A stretch of 64,000 bases of DNA from NCBI GenBank assembly GCA_032158295.1, contig CM063262.1, positions 3,257,394 to 3,321,393 of the forward strand, given 5' to 3'. This document shows, one piece after another, positions 44,026-55,600 of the stretch; within the stretch, counting starts at the first letter, position 1, and every line of letters starts with the position of its first letter. The translations under genes and the position numbers were made by a program. Under the pieces are notes generated by a model. The model ran no database searches and had not been told where the DNA came from. It saw nothing but the letters and a program-made list of their open reading frames with translations. Source of the stretch: Pycnopodia helianthoides (Eukaryota; Echinodermata; Asteroidea; Forcipulatida; Asteriidae).

Positions 44026-44143
44026 ATGCAACAGCTATCAAAATATTTGACCGAATTCAAAAACCAAGATAAAACACGAATCGTTACAATGCTCAGTCCT
44101 CCTGAAAACTTCGCCACCAATCTGATGAAAACTGTCATTACAG
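44026..44143 (+). CDS. Candidate first exon downstream of the promoter-like cluster
   Basis: ATG 36 bp after the CRE opens MQQLSKYLTEFKNQDKTRIV, then TMLSPPENFATNLMKTVIT, to a possible donor ACAG|GTTATG (weak). It reads as plausible protein, but no following exon was found and no family recognised. It could instead be a 60-codon ORF ending at 44208. Confidence 0.3.
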
Positions 44144-44267
44144 GTTATGCGTGGTTTTATGATGTGTTTACTGAAAACCAGATGGCGTGCGCGTGTTTAT
44201 GGTGTTAATTGAGACGATGCACCGGCAGGCCAACTCTTATTACAATCAAACAATTTATGTCACATAA

Positions 44268-44325
44268 AGGGGCACATTGCCTTCAGTCTCTCGAAATGTT
44301 GCTGTTTGGAGATATTAAGTAATAA
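44268..44325. repeat. Dispersed repeat shared with 19497-19550
   Basis: AAAGGGGCACATTGCCTTC and AATGTTGCTGTTT occur at both loci. Confidence 0.45.
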
Positions 44326-44819
44326 ACCAGGAGAACATAGTTTTATGGTCTGCCATTTTGTGGAGTCAAAACTTTAGTTCTACAAAAATAGCAGACCGCG
44401 GTCTGTCATGAAATTACACACACACACACATACAAGTGTGTACACACCTGCAATCGGGGACCTCCTATTGTCCCTCTTTTGTTTGTACTCTAACTTTTTG
44501 GCAACAGCTCTCATTGGTTTTGTACACGTTTTCCAACTGGGGACCTTTCCCCAAACGGGAACCCTATTGTCCTCTTTTGTTATAGGTTCCCGGTTTGAAT
44601 GTGTATACCTACCCACCCACACACACCCACAGCTCTATGATGCAGTCACTCCTTTGTTCTGTACGCTTAACGAAAATCGTATTCCTCAACACTGTAAAAA
44701 AACACTATGTGGACGTATGTAAGTCCACAAATTGTTTCAAGTCCCTATATTATGTGGACCTCTGTTGTTATCAAGTCCACACTTCGTATGTAGCGTTATA
44801 AAACACACCTGTAAGTGAA

Positions 44820-44970
44820 TTCGAAGACTTCTCTCTGTTCTCCCATTGTTTGAACTTAGGTTTTTTTTTAGCGACGTCCTCATTGGTTTTGTACACGAAA
44901 GCGAAGCAAGGTCGTCCTCGCTCTGGATCCCTTTTGTTAAAGTCCTCGATTTCAACGGGTATGTGTGCTC
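44820..44970. repeat. Dispersed repeat shared with 12030-12190
   Basis: TGTTCTCCCATTG, GTACACGAAAGCGAAGC, CTGGATCCCTTTTG and TTTCAACGGGTA in the same order; CA-repeat tracts nearby at both loci. Confidence 0.7.
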
Positions 44971-45141
44971 ATGTACACAACCAAAACACACACAAACCCA
45001 CACAAACAATTCCAAGGGATATTATTATGTGACTCATTATTCTACTTTTAACATATCTTTCCAATTAAAGAAATGCATTTCAAAACAAATGCTTTTTATA
45101 GCCCAAAGCGCCCAATCCGAAGGCAACGTGCCCCTTTAATA

Positions 45142-45345
45142 TCAGCTTTCAAACACAGCAACACTGGCTGAAACTGGAATTGAACTCTTCATGGTGGAGA
45201 GCTTGATCCGACGGAAGCGACGTTTATTGGTTGTCACGTAATACTCAAACAAATTGAAGTCATCCATGTTGGATCCTGAAATAGCCCCGTTTCTCCAAGT
45301 TGAGTCATACCGGAGTGCCGGAACTCTCCATACACCGAACAGCAT
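45142..45345 (-). other. Small open frame, status uncertain
   Basis: 67 codons (MLFGVWRVPALRYDSTWRNG, then MDDFNLFEYYVTTNKRRFRR), GC-richer than its surroundings. No family recognised, no splice support. Could be a small gene or chance. Confidence 0.2.
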
Positions 45346-45676
45346 GCGCTAGATCGCGATCCGTGTGACTTCCAGCAACCAATGCCTGCTATATTTGGGT
45401 TCCTGAAAATTGGAACCAGTCTGTCCTGTGGCCACGTCTTATTTTAAAGATACATGAAGAGTTATTTAAAGGTGTAACCGCCGGTAATGTGGACAAATTG
45501 GAATTCGTCCACCGATCAGATTGCATTAAAGTTTCTCCTAAAGATACGGTAAAACATCAATAGTAGAGTAGTGGCTATCTAAGTCTGGTTCCTATGCGTA
45601 CTCAATGACATTGACAGTGTTAATCATCTTTCTTTTAAAAAAGGGGTCAGTACATTGTTTACTTCTTTGCAACCTA

Positions 45677-45838
45677 AGGCCCTTTTCGAATCCACGGCTT
45701 CGGCTCCGGATTGGGCTTCAGGCCCAGTTTTCTTGTCTGAAACCCTGACCGCAAAGCATGCATAAGTTAAAATAGTTGAGGGAGCCAAGCTAGCCTGAGC
45801 CGATTTTGGAGCCGAAGCCGTGAATTCGAAAAGGGCCT
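45677..45838. mobile_element. Palindromic MITE
   Basis: Ends AGGCCCTTTTCGAATCCACG and GTGAATTCGAAAAGGGCCT; GGCTTCGGCTCC pairs with GGAGCCGAAGCC. Confidence 0.85.
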
Positions 45839-46004
45839 ATGTAGCTTTGTGTAAAAATGTGAATTAACAACGCGGAGGTTTTCTCTACAACACATGCATA
45901 GAACTGGTATCTTTGCTGAAGGCAAAGGGGGTATGTAGCGAAAATTTATACGTCCTTCCTGCCATGGTAAATAATTTGAAATGTGGCCTTGTGGCGCCAA
46001 CCGA

Positions 46005-46030
46005 TATATATATTTATATATACCCACACA

Positions 46031-46061
<31 letters not shown>

Positions 46062-46065
46062 ATAC
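46005..46065. repeat. (TA)n microsatellite
   Basis: Long runs of TATATA with few interruptions. Confidence 0.85.
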
Positions 46066-46545
46066 GTATTTATTTATTTTGAGAGCTGTTCTGATGAAAG
46101 AGTCGCGACAACTTGCGATTAAAAGCAACTTTCGGTAAAATAAAACACACCACACCCTACCCACAACATACCCCAGAAAAGACCACATGAGCGCACACAG
46201 GGTGCTAGACTATAAGACTTCACATTGGGTTGGTGTGCTACATATGCCATGTCTGATATGGGGCAGAGGCTACCCCCCCCCCCCCAAATAAAAAAAATAT
46301 CTAATAAATACTAAAGAAAAACAAAACAAAAACAAAACCACAACACTAATAAAAAATAAAATAAATAAATAAACAAAATAATTAATAACCAGATAATATA
46401 GAATAATTAAATAAAAATAAATGAATAAAATGCTCCCATACTTTAACACACTATTTCCTTCTTGTTCGTCTTGTACAGAAGTCCCCGCCCCCTAAAATCC
46501 TCTACAGAATTCCAAGCACACAATGAAGACACAAAGGAGGGGGGC

Positions 46546-47003
46546 CGGCTATGGAGTCAACAGTTAAAGGAACATTACAGAATTGGTTTTTGCTAACAAA
46601 ACAGTTGCTGGCAGTGTAAGCACTTTATGTAATCCACCATATACATAAACCGACAAACCTGTGAAGTTTGAGATCGATCGGCCATCTGGGTCACGAGAAA
46701 ATAGTGAAAAACCGATTACACATTTTGCATGAAATCATATAGCTTCAACAAATGAATAAAACGCTCACTGAGCGATAAACTCCAATCGGAAAATTAGTTT
46801 ATTCATTTCTCATTAAATATGGCATTTCAGACAGAAATATTTCAAGGGATGTTTTCTACTATCATCATTATTAGACCGTGTAAGCTTTATGTAAATCTGT
46901 GATCAAAAGTATATTTCACAAGTTTTTTTCTTACCAATTCTGTAATGTTCCTTTAAGGGATAGGCTGTTCTTCCCTATCCCTTAACTGTTGACTCCATAG
47001 CCG
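46546..47003. repeat. Hairpin interrupted by a MITE
   Basis: Left arm 46546-46567 plus 46957-46964 pairs with right arm 46974-47003 (GGAGTCAACAGTTAA... and ...TTAACTGTTGACTCC). Removing the MITE and one TTAA makes the two arms perfectly complementary. Confidence 0.9.
46568..46952. mobile_element. TTAA-flanked MITE, family A, nested in a hairpin
   Basis: Starts AGGAACATTACAGAATTGGT and ends ACCAATTCTGTAATGTTCCT; TTAA at 46564-46567 and 46953-46956. TTAA duplication with RR-type ends fits Kolobok better than piggyBac (family knowledge). Confidence 0.92.
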
Positions 47004-47077
47004 ACGTGTGCTGCAGAACATAAATTTGCGGGGGGGGGGTGGGGGATCACCAAAAATGAAGCTTCATTTCGAACGAA

Positions 47078-47102
47078 AAATGGCGCCCAGCAACCACGTG
47101 AC
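47078..47102. promoter_or_regulatory. Promoter-like motif pair: YY1-type and E-box
   Basis: AAAATGGCGCC followed by CAGCAACCACGTGACC, with CACGTG at 47095. It reads as a minus-strand promoter (GGTCACGTGG ... GCCATTTT), but no gene is recognised on either side. Confidence 0.3.
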
Positions 47103-47199
47103 CACAGAAAACCGGTCCCTCCATGTCGCAACTCTCTCGAAACACGGCTCTGTGTGTTTGTTTGTTCGTTCTGTTTGTTTGTTCGTTTTTTAAGGTGTT

Positions 47200-50100
47200 A
47201 TTTCTTACCCGCGAGTTCGACCTTACACAAGTATATCGACAGCCAAGCAAAACATAAACAAAGAATAGTAAACACAATAAACTCAACAAATCACTCATCA
47301 CTCTGTGTTTTTTTTTTCGCCTTGTACTCGGTAATTTTTATTCAATTCAAAAAAAGGACTTCACGATCATTATTAATCACTTTAAACAGCGGTTTACAAA
47401 AGGCACTAAAACTTGTGGTGAAAGCACGCAGTGATACGATACGTCACAACTTTCTGTGAGGAGGAAAGAAAACCGCAAACAAATCAGCCAAAGACGTCAT
47501 ATAATTATAATATCAATGATGGACACCGATTGGACAATACAGTCAATATTCAAATTAGCACTTAATAGGGCAATACGTGGCTTCTTGAATTTTAAACAAG
47601 GGGGGATCACAAGGCGTTTGTTACCAGTTTTAACTCTCTTTTTTTCTTAATAATACACTTAACCATGTACACATTTACAACAGTCGGGTTACAAACAAAA
47701 TTGGTTCTGTATCGCTTTAGTACCAGTGCCAGCACCGGCGCCAAGCTCAAAACAAACTTCATCAATTAATGGTTACTTATTTTCTTTTAACAATCAACAA
47801 AACAAAACAACACCAAACTTCTATTTGTTTCACTTGTTAAACGTCACAATAATCTACTATAATACAAAAAATGCGTTAACCATATAACCGACAGGAGAAA
47901 AAAAAAATTACAACACAAATCTACCAGAGTGGACAATTTTTTTTTACTGCGTTTTCTTTTTGTACAAACGAAAGCAAAAAAATATGATATCATTTTTTTT
48001 AACAGTCTCGCTGTGATGTCTTTATACAAATGTGGAAAAAAAAATTTATTGTCAATTCTCAGAAGAAAATATACCTTGAATTCAGCCGAGTATAAACCAG
48101 TTGTAAAAAATATCGACTTTCAAAATACCATCGTACCTTCGTTCTAGACGGAAGCTAATTTTTTATGTTTTTTATAATATAGTTTTACAAGATTCTGTAT
48201 ACAGTAGGCTACAGGGAACCGGCCCAGTAAAAAGCACCTGGAAGATAAAAGATTGTTACCTAGAAAACGATGCTTTGGCTCCAACTGTATCAAAGGCTCG
48301 GGAGAGTGGAGAGAGAATCGCACAACCTACTTTGGGTGTGGCTTGTATCTTCTTTTTCGCATAGTTTTGGGCGTGGCTTGAGCTGCCCTGCCCAACACTT
48401 CCCCCCGTTGCACTCTTATTATAGCATCGGAAATCAGTATTTTTTTTTGATGACATAGAAATGTCCACGATCCAATCAGCTTAGTGAAGTAAAACTGTTT
48501 TAGTAAAACTGTCGGTGGAGTGTTTGAAGAGATCAGGGGTCGATTTCACAAAGTGATCAGATTGGTCTTATAAGCTGTGTATCAATCTTAATTGCTATAA
48601 AGCAAAGTGTGATGTCACCACCACACAGATCACTATGGTGACACTGACAACTCATCTTAAGCACGAATCTTAGCGCTTTGTGAATTTGAGCCCTGGAGCA
48701 AGAGAGAGAGAGAGTTTAGTCCGCGCTTCTCAAAACAAGATCCACTCCCCCTTTAATAATTCCACCGTTGGAGCCATTGATAAGCAACCATCAAGAGCTA
48801 CACGTTTAAAATCAGATCGACTTACAGTAGCAAAAAAAAAACCTGCTACATCAAAGACAAATTCAAACTGTTTTAAGAAAAGTTCAGAAATTGTACAAAT
48901 GAAAAAGTTACCATGGCAATGGGATGGGGGGTTAAGTACAAAATGTTAAGAGACTGTTGTTCATCAAGTGGATGAAAGAGTTTCTCTCTATATCTGGAAC
49001 TTGGCCATGACTTGTCTTAGCTTTTACAGTGTTCTGACCCGAGTTGGCAAAGCCACAAGCATGAAGTGAAACTCCGATGACTCGTATAACCTTTTCAGCC
49101 CACTTTCCCTTTAAACATCATTCCGCCAGCAGGGAATTCAACCCTCCCGTTATATATAAGTGAACACGTGGACAGTGCTCGTTTATATATGGCATTTTAT
49201 TTTGGTATTATAGTGGACTTCGGAAACCTTCCATTTCTAAGTCGCCCGCACAAACAAGAAAGTCACTTGAAAGTTCATCGCTGTGAATAACCCGCGTTTC
49301 TCGGGTTAACCTGAATTTTGGCCCGCCAAAATGCAGTGATTTTTCTTTAGAAAAAGGGCGATTGTAAAAAGACGAATGAAGGCGAATTTCGGAGTGGGGG
49401 GGGGGGGTTGTCATGACAACACCGTGCAGTCGTCATCACCAGTGTCTGGTTATAACGGCTTTATAAACAGTCTGTGGGGTTTCAATAATGTCACAGACCA
49501 ACAAGTGATCGTATCATATTAAATCAGTAATTGTTCAATCTAAAAAGCTAAGTACTAAATAAAACTAGTCTTGACTTATGTACAAAGGAAACACAAAACT
49601 TTACAAATGGTTTTTATGTCACCCTGGCAAGAGCTATATACCCGTCGTTGGTATACCTACACAAATGCAGATATTTGAGGTGTTGTGTCAACTGCCACAA
49701 ACACACAAACACACATGTTTCAAGTACAATTGAAATAATTGAAATGGGATATCTTTAATGGTATTCTGTATTAAAGCCACACGATAACCAAAGCAATTGT
49801 GTACTTGTTTGACAGAACCGTGCAAGCAAAATTCACCACAGGGACAATAGGTCCTCGGACAATAGGTCCTCGAAAACTGGGTCCTTTTCTTCGTACCGTA
49901 GGTCCTCGAATTAACAGTTGTGTTTACAAAACAAGTTGATGTTGCTTCATAAAGTTTAAGTCCAACAACAAACACTAAGATGGAACAAAGACGGTCACCA
50001 GACTTCACACGATATAGGACTGTGTGTGCGTGTGTTTGTAAGGGATACCAGACGGGCAACAGACATCGTCAGGAAAAACCACACCAGCAAATTGGCTTCT

Positions 50101-52268
50101 TCAATTCTCATTTAAAAAAAAAAACAAAAGGGAAAGACACAATAATACAAAATGCAATCACGGATTTCATGCATTATGAGAAATCATAAGGTAAAATAAA
50201 TAAAATTCTTTGAAGAACTGTTTTTTCTTCTTCTTCTTCTTCTGTGACTGACTACGAAGGTCAGTAAAACTACCATCACAAAAATATTTAAAACATAAAG
50301 GAAAACAGATTGGCTTTCCAAGGAATGATTATGTTACAAAGAGCACCATGAGAATATAATCGCTTTGATTTTACTCAAAAACCCCAAACAGTGAAAAGGA
50401 ATTATTACAAAATATATTTGAATTAGAGGGTATCAATTTACCCTAGAATGCCACTTTTGGGGGGAAAAAAATCAATCAAAATAAACAATAACAATTAAAA
50501 AACTCACATATCGAAAAGTTTTGAAAAAAACTTTTCAAGACAAATCAATGCCTCGAAAAAGAAGCTCTCCAATAGAGAGCCTTTCAAATCACAGTCAATT
50601 TCCATGGTGATTTGTATGTGGCAGTCAGGAAACCAGGCCTGCACAAAGAAAGGGGTCGGACAGCAGTACAGACCACTCAAAAGTTGTGGTCTTAAACTTT
50701 AAATGTATCTCCACCAGCAAAGCCTCTTTTGGTAAGCATTGGTGAGTAGTGGATACAACTTGAGTCACAATAATGTTGACCAGTTTGAGTCGACTGTTTT
50801 AAGGAGGCGAGAACTTGCTGTCCATATGTTGTTGTTAGTCTGAAAGTCTCTTTTAATTGAAATCTCCCGAGTAACCGTTTCTTCCAAAGACAAAAACGTT
50901 TTTGTATTAAGTGTGCATCATCGACACCCCCAAATGTTTGGCATCTTTCGCAAGGCTCACTGGAGCATGATTTGAGCACTCGGCAGAGTAAATGAACACA
51001 AACCTTCCCGTGAATACAGGGGTGACAGTCATCGCTGACTTAAAAAGGTCTGAAAACTAGGATCCACATTTTTAAGAGGTATGTTGAAATGATGGCATTT
51101 TCAACCTTCTGGTAATCCCTGGAGTTAAAGCTTTTTTGGGGAACTGTATCCTCAGCACCAGATAAGTTGATAAAAACAGCAGTTATTTTTTTATACCAGG
51201 CAGACATAAAAAGTCCGAAATCAGATAAACAGTCTGAAATCAGATCAGAGGTCTTACATTTCTCAGCCAAATGAATACTTATTTTTTCTTTTACTTTCAG
51301 AGGCAGTATTCCAGTACTTCCAATGTAAATGTTACTTAATTCCCTCAGTTGCCAACTTGTTACTCTTTCACCTCCACCAAGGACCTTCCCTGTGAAGATT
51401 CTTGGTGAGACAGCTTCTCAAACTTGGAGAGAGAACTTCTCAAACTTGGAGAGAGAACTTCTCAAAGTGGACCAACCCCTAATTTCATCTACAGTACCAG
51501 CCAGGGGGGGAAATAACACCGATTACAAATGCCGTCACCTTATCTTCACAGAGTTTCTGTCATTCGGTAACAAAACACACACACTTTGCTATGAAAAGTC
51601 AGTGTATAAAAAATAGAACTGTAGTAGAAAAAACAAAAAACGTTGTTTTCCCCCCGTTTTGTAAAGTGGTATGTTCCAACACCGCAATTGTGCTCCATTT
51701 GTGCAAATGTTTTTTTCTGTTTTTAACACAAACAAATATGCACAAATCGGTATAGATATAGTTATACACGTATTAACAAAAATGTGTCTTTACAAAAATA
51801 CTGAGCGTCCTTATACATATTTCGAGCTGAATCTTGTTGTCATATCAAAAACACAGATTGTATATTTATGGCAAGTTTGTTCACAAATTTCCCAGCAGTT
51901 TTGTAGACTTCTCTCTAGAGGTCCAGTTACATGTGACCATCTTTACACATCAAAAATAGCAGGGACTGTGGGAACCCTACACCAGGCTTTCCAGCAGAGT
52001 TTTAGTCTGGACATATGGAATACTTGGTCAGGCAGCGCTCCACGCAAGCGACTGACGACAAACGACCGGCAAAACACAAGAGCCACGCTACCAAGGCCAC
52101 ATAACAAAATTAGTCTCGTAACGGACAACAAGCAAGCACCACTCATCAGAGCAAATTTGGGATAACCGTTAAGAGAAAAATATAAATTCAAAAAAAGAAA
52201 AAAAAAAAGTATATCATTTATCAAGGTTTTACGTGGAATGGATATAAACGGTCACACGAGGGCGCCGT
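47200..52268 (-). other. Probable Ets1/2 3' UTR and flank
   Basis: No coding sequence recognised between the Ets1/2 stop (52269) and about 47.2 kb. This 5-kb stretch has fewer MITEs than its surroundings, consistent with a long 3' UTR, but the polyadenylation site is not identified. AATAAA occurs on the minus strand near 49200. Confidence 0.35.
48540..48695. mobile_element. MITE-like repeat, copy 3
   Basis: TCGATTTCACAAAGTGATCA start, AAAGTGTGATGTCACC inside and AGCGCTTTGTGAAT end; inverted ends. Confidence 0.6.
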
Positions 52269-52606
52269 TCAATCGTCGTCCCGTGCGGGATTCACACCCA
52301 CCATCTCGTGCAGCTCCTCCGGGGTGTACCCGAGGAGGCTCTGAAGATCGCAGACGAAACGGTAGACGTAACGTTTCCCCGCCGTCTTGTGGATGATGTT
52401 CTTGTCGTAGTAGTAGCGCAGGCCCCGGCTGAGTTTCTCATAGTTCATCTTGGGCTTGTTCTTTCGCTTGCCCCAGCGTCTGGCAACCTCGTCTGGGTCG
52501 GACAGCTTGAACTCCCAGCCGTCGCCCGTCCAGCTGATGATGTGTTGACACGTTCTGTCTGTGAGGAGCTCAAGGAGGAACTGCCACAGTTGGATCGGAC
52601 CACTCC
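52269..52606 (-). CDS. Ets1/2: Ets1/2 last coding exon, ETS DNA-binding domain and stop
   Basis: 338 nt from acceptor TTTATCCAG to TGA. It contains the complete ETS domain including the recognition-helix residues RGLRYYYDK. The protein ends ...GVNPARDDD. Confidence 0.97.
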
Positions 52607-55600
52607 CTGGATAAAGAAAAGGAAATTAAGAACCAAATATAAGTACATCTAAACATCATAGCACGACCAAAGAAATGGAGACTTCACCATAACAGGCGAT
52701 GCATTTTGTTGTGTATTCATCTCTCACTGGACTCGGAAAGCACGGTTTATACAGAGCTCATTTACTTTGGTTTAGGGCAAACTTAGCATCCTTTTTTTCT
52801 CTATTCCAATGTTATGAATACATCATTTAAAAATCTAACATCAAAGTACGTACAAACTAAAAGAGACTTCACCAGGTGATGCTCTATACACCGTTTAAAA
52901 TAATAAATAATAATAAACAACATTCATATAGCGCTTCATACAAAGTGCTCTACAAAAAATATATATATATAAATATATACAATGGCTTATAAACATCAAA
53001 GAAAGCAATCATGAAGTTGAATTTAATAGGTAAGTCTTTAATCTAGTTTTGAAAGTGTTCAGAATTGGGGAATCTCGTATGATGATGGGGAGATTGTTTA
53101 CATTGTATCTTCCACTGGACTGTGTGAATTCACAGAGTATTGACCCCCTAACTGTTACTTAAAACACACCACCAGGACCAGTCAAAATTCTCTCCAAGTA
53201 TTTAATATTAAATATGGCCGAGTGAACAAGCTTGGCGACTAGTGAAAATGACAAGCTAACTGGTCCTGCTGGCCAGTCAGATACCCGTCACTCTCAAAGT
53301 TAGTCGACCCCCCCCCCCAAAAAAAACCCCGTCTTCTATAACTTATGAAAAGGTTTCAATGAGGAATAATAAACACTCCCAACAAAAACAGGAAAAACAG
53401 CATAACAACAGACAAACAAACAAAATCTAACCACACACAAACAAACATACACAATTCTATCCTCTTAACAAGCCAACTTTGTATGTGAAGAGAATCAATT
53501 ACGAATTCCCTGCCATTCACCATTGTACACGTAGACCATGAACAAAAATGAAATTTAAAGGAACATTACAGAATTGGTTTTCGCTAACAAAACAGTTGCT
53601 GGCAGTGTTATAACTTTAAACAATCCACCATATACATAAACTGATAAACCTGTAGAGGTTTGAGATCGATCGGCCATCTGGGTCACGAGAAAATAGTGAA
53701 AAACCGATCACACATTTGCATGAAATCATATAGATTCAACAAAATGAATAAAACGCTCACTAAGCGATAAACTCCAATCGAAATAATTAGTCTATTCATT
53801 TCTCATCAAGTATGGCATGTCAGACAGAAATATTTCGAGGGATGTTTTCTACTATCGTCATCATTAGACCGTGTAAGTTTTATGTAAAACTGTGATCAAA
53901 AAGTATATTTTACAAGTTTTTTTCTTACCAATTCTGTAATGTTCCTTTAAGGGATGTAAACATCCCCCCCCCCAAAATAATCAAAACAGAGGACACATTA
54001 GATTTGCGGTTTCATGCCTCCATAATGAGCCGCCAGACCGCCCTCCCACTCCCCTCAATTACAGCCGAAAAGGAGAGAAAGAGGAAAAACACAACACCTT
54101 AAATAAACTCTCACACCATGACCCTAAACCACAGCCCCTATTATGCCGATTGTTTTCAACACAGGACCCGAGCCCAGTGTCCAAAAGGAACAAAGCATGG
54201 GGGCCAGGGACACAATGTTCCCCCCCTCCGTATACCTTAGGGGCAAACCATGTGTTCACCAAACATCTAAAGGTTTTTTTTTGTTTGTTTCTCTTCGGAG
54301 CCATTTGTTTAATCGAGCAGCATAAGCCCCGGCAGTCTCTCATCTCCAAAACTCGTAAACACGAGAAAATTGTGTATGAATATTTAAAAGAAACAACGGC
54401 TCAACTCCCGCCCGAACCAACGTCATAAGTCTCGTACAGTGGGGCAATATTTTTGAAAAGGGGACTTCTAGTGATTATTTGAATGCTAAACTTAATCTCT
54501 CTCCTGACAATTAGTCAACAGGTCAACAGTTGGCTTGGTTGGTGGCATGTTTCTTTAAGCTGGACACACCCCAGGTAGTAAAAAGACAAAACATGTCAAC
54601 TAATTTTGAAATGTTTCAGTTTTCCCGAGTAATGTTAACAATAGTTCACCTGTGAATATTTTGTAAGTTTTTGTAAGCAACCTTGTTTGTGTGTGTGTGT
54701 GTGTGTTTTTGTAATGAATATTCAAGGTCCATACACACTTGGCTTACTTGAGAGTGTTTTGTAAGTCATACAACCAAACAATTTTCAGAAGCAAATTGTT
54801 CGTCTTCAGTAGAACTTTGTTTATTTTAACTTATTTCTTTTCATGGATGTGGGAACATTTCCATGTAAATTATTTTGATTGATCAATCAAAATAAGCCAC
54901 CCTATTGATTGTCCTAATCAAAATAAATAGGCAACCAAAAATTTATTTTAGAGTAGGAGTGGTCTGTAAAATTCTTCTTACCCTACTTTTTGAAAAAGTT
55001 GATTTCATTTTCTAATCAATGACCTCTCAGTTAAAAAAAACAAAACAATTTTTTAGTTTCAAATGAAATTTAAACTTGGGGGTGCTTACCTGAGTACCCA
55101 GCGAGAACAGCTGCAGGAATGACCGGGTTGGATGGGGTTTCCAGAGGTGAGTTGGCTCTCGTGACGTTCCGTACGAGCCCGTTGAGTTCTGAGCTGGTAC
55201 AGCTGTCGGAGAGTGACTTGCAGATAGGGACCTGTTGGTACCCTGTACTTGGATTCTCAAAGGTGTCGAAACCTGCAAAGTGATCTGCAAGAAGACGGGA
55301 AAAACCAAAAGCGATGTTAATTTAAACCGGGATACCTTCTACAATAAAGAACATCAGAGCTGCCAACATTTGCATCTTGTCATCAAGGAGATTTTGTACA
55401 ACACTCAGGAAGATTTTCAAAATTTGTTCATCAGAACATGGAAAGATTGGTTTATTATTTTCAAGGAAATTTCTGCAGAATTAGCAGCTCTGAAACATTT
55501 TGGTGTGCATAATACGTCCAATAAACTATTTTTTTAAAACAACTGTTTGGAAGACACAACTGTAAGGTATGAGGTTGGCCTTTGAATTCATAAAACCTTT

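Noticed and set aside
51671..52165. 164-codon plus-strand open frame just downstream of the Ets1/2 stop
   Set aside because: Antisense to the probable Ets1/2 3' UTR, with no splice or domain signal.
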